From: Pseudomonas vancouverensis
Lineage (GTDB): Bacteria > Pseudomonadota > Gammaproteobacteria > Pseudomonadales > Pseudomonadaceae
NCBI RefSeq assembly: GCF_004348895.1
Contig: NZ_RRZK01000003.1
Coordinates: 1 to 64,000, forward strand
Direction of reading: 5' to 3'
DNA length: 64,000 nucleotides
Position 1 is the first letter of the stretch, and each line of letters begins with the position of its first letter. The notes below the pieces were generated by a model that had not been told where the DNA came from, did no database searches, and saw only the letters and a program-made list of their open reading frames with translations. The translations under genes were made by a program, and so were the position numbers. Of this stretch, positions 59,462 to 64,000 are shown in pieces.

Positions 59462-60640
59462 TCACGCTATCGCACCATCAGGCTTGTGACGCAAAGCCGC
59501 CTGCCTGTCGAAAAACCCGGCAACTCTTTTACCCACCGGGGTCGACGGGCGCTCAATTGTCCAGTGAACAATGTAGGTAAGAGAACTGACGGCCACGAAC
59601 GAAGCAAAGAGGGAAACACTGGTATTGTGTGTACTTTTGTACACCATGTAAAAAATCGTGTATCCGCACCCTCCATGCAGAAGATAAAGCGGGTAGGAAA
59701 TTTCAGCCAGTTTATCCATCAGTTTGAAATAGGGCACCCTGTCGCCCAGTAACATCAGTCTGATAAAGACCAGCACGGCAGACACATGATTGGCATAGAT
59801 AATAGTGAACGTACTACTGGCGTAATTCTGCAGCGTCAAATTGTTCAACACCAGCAATACAAAAACCATGATCGCTGTTTTAAGAACAGACCAGTTTCCA
59901 GTGCTGAAGTTGTAAAGCGCCATACCTACGAACATGACACCAAGAAAACTTCCATTAATTGCGATTACATTGAGGTATCGCCTGTAGATTTCGTAGGGTC
60001 CCGTGGAATACGTCAGGGCCAAACTGGCCAGAAAGAACAGGGCAGGTAATGACAGAATGACCCATGCTTTTTTCTGACCAGAGAAAAAGCTGATGACAAA
60101 GCAGATAATATAAAAATGTACTTCTATTTCCAGCGTCCAGATGGCTGTATCAATGAATGGTTGCCCCAGCATATCCCGTACCAGTAAAGCATTTGCCAGT
60201 ACCGCAACAACCGAAAAAGGCGCGACCGAACTCCCTTCCACATAGATGCCTGCAAGCATGACCAACGACGTTATGATCGTACAAACAAAGGCCGTTGGCA
60301 GAATCCTCGCGATGCGCCGAACGACATAATTCACCTTGCTGCCTTTTTCCAGGGAAACAGGAATGATAAAACCACTAATAAGGAAAAATAGTGCCAGGCC
60401 AAAATAAACTTCTCGAAAATCGAATGGCAATATTTTACCGACGGCTGTGGCGTAGGTAATTACCCCAGCTGAAGCCTCATACGCTGGAAGCTTCGTCTGA
60501 TAAACAAACTCGTTCACTGAGCCGGGATTCAATATAAATGTAAGCCAGTGAACATAGACGATGAGCAGGCATGCAACAGCCCGCAAAAATTGCAAAAACC
60601 ACATCTTGTCGTTTTGTTGCCGTTGCACATCACCGCTCAT
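59462..60640 (-). CDS. Acyltransferase 3 family membrane protein
   Basis: A 392-residue integral membrane O-acyltransferase (OafA/YrhL/NodX type) with about 10 helices. The family start WFLQFLRAVACLLIVYVHWL holds the conserved Arg and His of helix 1, and the FREVYFGLALFFLISGFIIP block is intact. It probably transfers an acetyl or succinyl group to a surface polysaccharide or glucan. The coding region is clearly AT-richer than its neighbours and stands alone between two terminator-like copies, a sign of acquisition. The acceptor is unknown. Confidence 0.88.
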   Translation of the reverse strand: MSGDVQRQQNDKMWFLQFLRAVACLLIVYVHWLTFILNPGSVNEFVYQTKLPAYEASAGVITYATAVGKILPFDFREVYFGLALFFLISGFIIPVSLEKGSKVNYVVRRIARILPTAFVCTIITSLVMLAGIYVEGSSVAPFSVVAVLANALLVRDMLGQPFIDTAIWTLEIEVHFYIICFVISFFSGQKKAWVILSLPALFFLASLALTYSTGPYEIYRRYLNVIAINGSFLGVMFVGMALYNFSTGNWSVLKTAIMVFVLLVLNNLTLQNYASSTFTIIYANHVSAVLVFIRLMLLGDRVPYFKLMDKLAEISYPLYLLHGGCGYTIFYMVYKSTHNTSVSLFASFVAVSSLTYIVHWTIERPSTPVGKRVAGFFDRQAALRHKPDGAIA

Positions 60641-60727
60641 AGAAAATCCATTTTCATCGGGTAAGGATAAGATTGCACAATCAAAAACCGTGATGAATGT
60701 CGATCAGGTTTATGGATAGCGAATCAA

Positions 60728-60775
60728 AATGTGTCGAAAAAGACACAGTGCAACATAGCTTGTAATCGACACATT
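60728..60775. promoter_or_regulatory. Nested inverted repeat upstream of the acyltransferase gene
   Basis: AATGTGTCGA at 60728-60737 faces TCGACACATT at 60766-60775 (perfect 10-bp arms). Inside, TGTGTC (60730) faces GACACA (60742). Three TGTGTC/GACACA elements in 46 bp suggest a multi-site operator about 90 bp upstream of the gene on the minus strand. Confidence 0.5.
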
Positions 60776-60820
60776 CTCAATCGATACCAATAGTGGGGTC
60801 TTTATCAGGATCGCTCACTG

Positions 60821-60865
60821 GCTCACCTTCACAAGAAGACCCCCGTAGCAATACGAGGGCTTTGG
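60821..60865. terminator. Terminator-like element (right copy)
   Basis: AAGACCCCCGTAGCAATACG-AGGGCTTTGG resembles the lrp terminator at 59369-59420 over about 45 bp. It lies between the SDR gene end (minus) and the acyltransferase control region. Confidence 0.6.
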
Positions 60866-60893
60866 TGATTCCGAACATCTGAAAAAGATGTTT

Positions 60894-61604
60894 TCAATGA
60901 CCCGCGCTCTGCCCTCCGTCCACATGCAGGATTTCGCCGGTAACAAACTTGGCACCATCGAGATACACCACGGCCTGGGCAATATCATCGACCTCGCCCA
61001 TGTGCCCGACCGGGTGCAGGCTGCCCAACGCAGCATGGGTTTCTTCGCTGTGCATTGGCGTCTTGATGATGCCGGGGCTGACCGCGTTCACCCGAATGCC
61101 GCGTTTGGCGTATTCGATGGCCAGGGATTTAGTCGCCGCGTTGAGGCCACCCTTGGTCAGCGAGGCCAGCACCGAAGGCACACCGTCGATGGCGTGATCC
61201 ACCAGGCTGGTGCTGATGTTCACGACATGGCCACTGCCCTGCTTTTCCATCTCGGCAATGGCCAGCTGAGTGATGTAGAAGAAGCCATTGAGGTTCACCG
61301 ACAACACGTTCGCATAATCTTCGGCGGTGTAGGCAGTGAAGGGTTTGGCGATGAATATCCCCGCATTGTTCACCAGCGTATCGATGCGACCAAAGCGGGC
61401 GATGGCCTCACGGATCACGCGCTGGGCGGTCTCGGGCTCGCCAATGTCGCCGGCCACGGTGAGCATGTCCGGGTCGGTGGAGGGCTTGATCGAACGCGAC
61501 GTAGCGACGATGCGGTAACCGAGTTCACGGAAGGCTTGGACCATACCGTCGCCAAGCCCTTGGGAGGCGCCGGTGATAACGATGACTTTTTTCGAAAAGC
61601 TCAT
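60894..61604 (-). CDS. SDR family protein lacking the catalytic tyrosine
   Basis: A 236-residue classical-length short-chain dehydrogenase/reductase fold. It has a cofactor motif TGASQGLGDG (about 11-20), DIGEPE and NNAGIF (about 79-84), and the Ser-containing NISTSLVDH. The YxxxK motif is broken: VLASLTKGGLNAATKS has Ala147 where Tyr is expected, with Lys151 kept. It is either non-oxidoreductase or uses another proton donor. The gene lies 55 bp after the tautomerase gene on the same strand. NAD(P) binding should remain. Confidence 0.85.
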   Translation of the reverse strand: MSFSKKVIVITGASQGLGDGMVQAFRELGYRIVATSRSIKPSTDPDMLTVAGDIGEPETAQRVIREAIARFGRIDTLVNNAGIFIAKPFTAYTAEDYANVLSVNLNGFFYITQLAIAEMEKQGSGHVVNISTSLVDHAIDGVPSVLASLTKGGLNAATKSLAIEYAKRGIRVNAVSPGIIKTPMHSEETHAALGSLHPVGHMGEVDDIAQAVVYLDGAKFVTGEILHVDGGQSAGH

Positions 61605-61658
61605 GATGAAGACCTCTGCTCGAACAAGTGATTAAAAGTTGATCAATCGACTACCTGG

Positions 61659-61874
61659 CTATTCCTGGGATTCGGCCAATTGTTTGCGGTACCGGGTGGT
61701 GGTCATCCCGGCATAGCCCCAGTTATCGGTGTCGATTTCCTCGATCACGATGTGGGTCAATTCAGGGCGCTTGTTGAGCACGCGCTCCAGGGTTTCTGTG
61801 ATTTCCGCGATGACCTGAGCCTTCTGCTCAGCGGTAACGCCATCACGGGTAATGCGGACATTTACGAAAGGCAT
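61659..61874 (-). CDS. 4-oxalocrotonate tautomerase family protein
   Basis: A 71-residue tautomerase with N-terminal Pro (PFVNVRITRDGVTAEQKAQV) as catalytic base after Met removal and the family-typical Arg at residue 8. Larger by about 8 residues than XylH-type enzymes. It precedes the SDR gene in the same direction, and the pair may act on a keto/enol compound. The substrate is unknown. Confidence 0.88.
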   Translation of the reverse strand: MPFVNVRITRDGVTAEQKAQVIAEITETLERVLNKRPELTHIVIEEIDTDNWGYAGMTTTRYRKQLAESQE

Positions 61875-62251
61875 GGGGACATCTCCAGTGGCCTTCCCGT
61901 CGGGATGATCGGGAGGCGTTGGAGAGGAATGTATTGGGTTGTGTCAGGGGGAAAAAGGTGGGGGCGGGAACATCATTCGTTACGTGGCGTAATGAATTAA
62001 AAGCCGAAAAATATCCAGCATTTTAGCCGGTGCCGTTTTTCTATCCGCATGAAACGCTGTGAAGTGTCGGAATTTTTCACTTTTTGCGACACATTTTCGG
62101 CAGATGTCGCCGCCGACGACACGTCTCCGACTCATGTTCTCGAAATCGACTTTCAGCGACATGAACCATTCAAAACACAAAAAAAGCCCCGAACCAGTCG
62201 GGGCTTCTTCTTTTCTCAGCCTTGCATCAGGCCTTGATCACGCAACCATCA
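61875..62251. other. 377-bp gene-free region
   Basis: It lies between the tautomerase start and the oprD-type gene end. It holds GTTACGTGGCGTAAT near 61979, several CGACA elements at 62090-62160 (GCGACACATTTTCGG, GACGACACG, CGACATG), and the porin terminator. No coding frame is convincing. Confidence 0.5.
62180..62212 (-). terminator. Terminator of the OprD-type porin gene
   Basis: On the minus strand AAGCCCCGACTGGTTCGGGG ends in CTTTTTTTGTG, a strong stem with T run, 40 bp after the stop. Confidence 0.85.
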
Positions 62252-63538
62252 TCAGAAGATGTTGATCGGGTAATCGACAAACACGCGCAGTTCGTTACCG
62301 CTGACGTTGTACTCGCTCGACTTCTGCGAAACACGCAGGACCGAGCTGCGCAGTTTCACGCTGAGGTCTTTGGCCGGGCCGCTCTGGACGACGTATTTGA
62401 ACTGGTTGAAGATTTCGCGCTCGGTGCCGCCTTCGCTGGTGGACGTGGTGATGTTGTCACCGCGTACGTACGCAACGTTGTAGGTCAGGCCAGGCACGCC
62501 GAAGGCGCTGAAGTCCAGGCCGTAGCCCAGTTGCCAGCTGCGTTCGTCTTCGGCGTTGAAGTCGGACCAGTAGGAGTTGGCCAGGTAGATGGTGTTGCCA
62601 CCGTCACCGACACGACCCTGATCCTTCTGATAGCCGCCGTAGGCGTAGCCCAGGTTGCTGTCACCGGTGCTGCGCTGGTGCGCGAGGGTGAACGAGTGCG
62701 GGCCGGTGACGAAGGTCGCGGCCAGGCTCCAGATCTTGTTGTCATCACCGGTTGCACCGCTTTCACGGACGTAGGAATCGTCCAGCTTGGTGCGGTAGCC
62801 GTTGAAGTCCAGGGTCAGGGACTGATCCTTGTCGATCGGGAACACGTAGTTGGCGTTCACGTATTGCTTCTTCAGCACGTCTTCGACGTCGGAAGCGTAC
62901 AGCGCCGCCTTGAATTGCTCGGTGAACTGATAGCTACCGCCCAATACGTTGATCGACTTCAAGCCACCGCTGTCACGGCCTTCAGCGCTTTTGCGCGACT
63001 CGGCGGTGAAACGACCGGCGTCCAGTTGCAGGCCCTTGATCTCCTTGGAGGTGATCATGGTGCCGGTGTAGCTTTCCGGCAGCAGACGCGAGTTGTCGTA
63101 GTTCAGCACCGGCAGGGCCGGCATCTGGTCGCCGTAGGTCAGCGTGGTGCTGGAGAGGCGGAACTTGATCGCCGCGCCGCCCTTGGACAGGTCGTCAGCC
63201 GGAGCGCCGCTGTCGCCTTTCTTGAAGAAGTCGATGCCTTGCGCGCCGCTGCGGTCTTCGCTGCGTTCCAGATTCAATGCGTACAGACCGAACGCATCTA
63301 CACCGACACCGACGGTGCCCTGGGTGAAGCCGGACTTGAAGGTACCGATGGCTGCCTGGCCCCACTCGGATTTATCCGGGTTGCCGTCTTTGTAGTCACG
63401 GTTGATGTAGGCGTTGCGCAGCAGCACGTTGAGGCTGCTGTCTTCGACAAAACCCTTGGACTCGGCCTGGTCGTTAGCCATGGCCTGTGAAGCGCTCAAA
63501 ATCCCCAGAGCGATCAGGCTGATTCGCTTGTTCAACAT
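62252..63538 (-). CDS. OprD family outer-membrane porin
   Basis: A 428-residue substrate-specific porin with a signal peptide (RISLIALGILSASQAMA), then FVEDSSLNVLLRNAYINRDY, the characteristic OprD N-terminal strand. Alternating beta strands follow to a C-terminal aromatic (VFVDYPINIF). OprD-type channels pass basic amino acids, small acids or aromatic compounds. The specificity subclass (OccD or OccK) is not decidable here. The start MLNKRISLIAL at 63538 is chosen. The upstream frame to 63625 adds no homologous residues. Confidence 0.93.
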   Translation of the reverse strand: MLNKRISLIALGILSASQAMANDQAESKGFVEDSSLNVLLRNAYINRDYKDGNPDKSEWGQAAIGTFKSGFTQGTVGVGVDAFGLYALNLERSEDRSGAQGIDFFKKGDSGAPADDLSKGGAAIKFRLSSTTLTYGDQMPALPVLNYDNSRLLPESYTGTMITSKEIKGLQLDAGRFTAESRKSAEGRDSGGLKSINVLGGSYQFTEQFKAALYASDVEDVLKKQYVNANYVFPIDKDQSLTLDFNGYRTKLDDSYVRESGATGDDNKIWSLAATFVTGPHSFTLAHQRSTGDSNLGYAYGGYQKDQGRVGDGGNTIYLANSYWSDFNAEDERSWQLGYGLDFSAFGVPGLTYNVAYVRGDNITTSTSEGGTEREIFNQFKYVVQSGPAKDLSVKLRSSVLRVSQKSSEYNVSGNELRVFVDYPINIF

Positions 63539-63621
63539 TTTATTTTTTTCCTTGGTATCGGTTGATACGCGCTGTGTCGTCCGCTGAAACGGCGCTTTGG
63601 CGCTCTTATTTCCGTGCGAAA

Positions 63622-63660
63622 ACAAAAGACCCGCCCACGATTGCTCGCGGCGGGCCTTAT
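63622..63660 (-). terminator. Terminator upstream of the porin gene
   Basis: Minus strand GGCCCGCC-GCGAGCAATCGT-GGGCGGGTC followed by TTTTGTTTTC. It ends the DsbA-family transcript before the porin gene. Confidence 0.7.
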
Positions 63661-63799
63661 TATTTTTTTGTGATCGTGGCGGTCAGCCACAGGCGCAGGG
63701 GCCGAATCGTAGCCGCGCCCCTTACGATGTGTCAATTTCATGAATCTTCTACAAATAGGTAAAAATCGTCTAAGAAATTGCTTTACGTGGCAGGATTAT

Positions 63800-64000
63800 T
63801 CAATCGATGCAGCCGTCTACGCCACAAACCGCTGCGGGATTGGATGAAGCCTGATCAGGCAATGACTGACTCAGCCAATCGGCAAAGGCCTGCGGTTTAC
63901 CGAGCCAGGGTCCGATATCGATCACTCTGTACTGGCCGTCCATTTCCAGGGCGAAGGTGGGGAAACCTTGTCCGCCTGCTTTTGATAGCAATGCCCGGCT
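63800..64000 (-). CDS. DsbA family protein (3' end only)
   Basis: The last 66 residues of a thioredoxin-fold protein, cut by the window edge. GGQGFPTFALE is the cis-proline segment of DsbA/FrnE-like enzymes, followed by a helix (GKPQAFADWLSQSLPDQ). The C-terminus CGVDGCID carries an extra CxxxxC pair not needed for the fold. The catalytic CxxC lies outside the window. Confidence 0.75.
   Translation of the reverse strand, partial: SRALLSKAGGQGFPTFALEMDGQYRVIDIGPWLGKPQAFADWLSQSLPDQASSNPAAVCGVDGCID

Overview
The window is a stretch of Pseudomonas chromosome, most likely from the P. fluorescens group. Evidence for this is high GC, REP palindromes of the GTGGGAGCGAGCTTGCTCGCGATGG type, and a gene order that I recall as matching the P. 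aeruginosa PA51xx region (typA, thiI, glnA, ntrBC, trmL, secB, grxC, gpmI, envC, ctpA, hisBHAF, asmA, mutY, yggX). No phage, transposase, CRISPR array or rRNA operon was seen.

Layout. 1-7.4 kb (minus strand): a DUF2339/DUF3999 envelope gene pair and glycogen phosphorylase. 7.6-11.7 kb: a YkgJ cysteine-cluster protein, typA/bipA and thiI. 12-17.9 kb: the nitrogen-control block glnA - cupin lipoprotein - two DUF4124 proteins - glnL(ntrB) - glnG(ntrC). A sigma-54 promoter lies before glnA and a consensus NtrC box before ntrB. 17.9-18.45 kb is gene-free and carries REPs, a terminator and an odd ~80-bp tandem repeat. 18.4-26 kb: trmL, the secB-grxC-rhodanese operon, gpmI, envC, ctpA and a divergent polysaccharide deacetylase. 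26.1-31.3 kb: a Vps62-like protein, an orphan solute-binding protein and the histidine genes hisB-hisH-DUF2164-hisA-hisF. 31.5-37.7 kb: an OFA-type MFS transporter, a PanM-like acetyltransferase, asmA-mutY-yggX and tRNA-Phe.

37.8-41.8 kb is an iron-type cell-surface signalling set (ECF sigma factor, FecR, and a TonB receptor with an N-terminal signalling domain) with two candidate Fur boxes. 42-46 kb holds a small secreted protein, an alpha/beta hydrolase, two tandem paralogous small proteins and a GABA-type permease with a candidate sigma-54 promoter. 46.6-50.8 kb is a basic amino acid ABC importer translationally coupled to a METTL25-like methyltransferase. 51.1-52.6 kb holds a two-part deaminase-fold protein and tRNA-Thr.

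52.6-59.4 kb is the most interesting accessory cluster. A giant kinase - M23 peptidase - class III aminotransferase fusion has intact catalytic motifs in all three domains. It is followed by a complete polar amino acid ABC importer and preceded by a divergent Lrp/AsnC regulator. It looks like an uptake and catabolism system for an amino-alcohol or hydroxylated amine substrate. 59.4-60.9 kb is an AT-rich acyltransferase gene flanked by two copies of one terminator-like sequence, probably acquired. The window ends with an SDR lacking the catalytic tyrosine, a tautomerase, an OprD-type porin and the 3' end of a DsbA-family gene.
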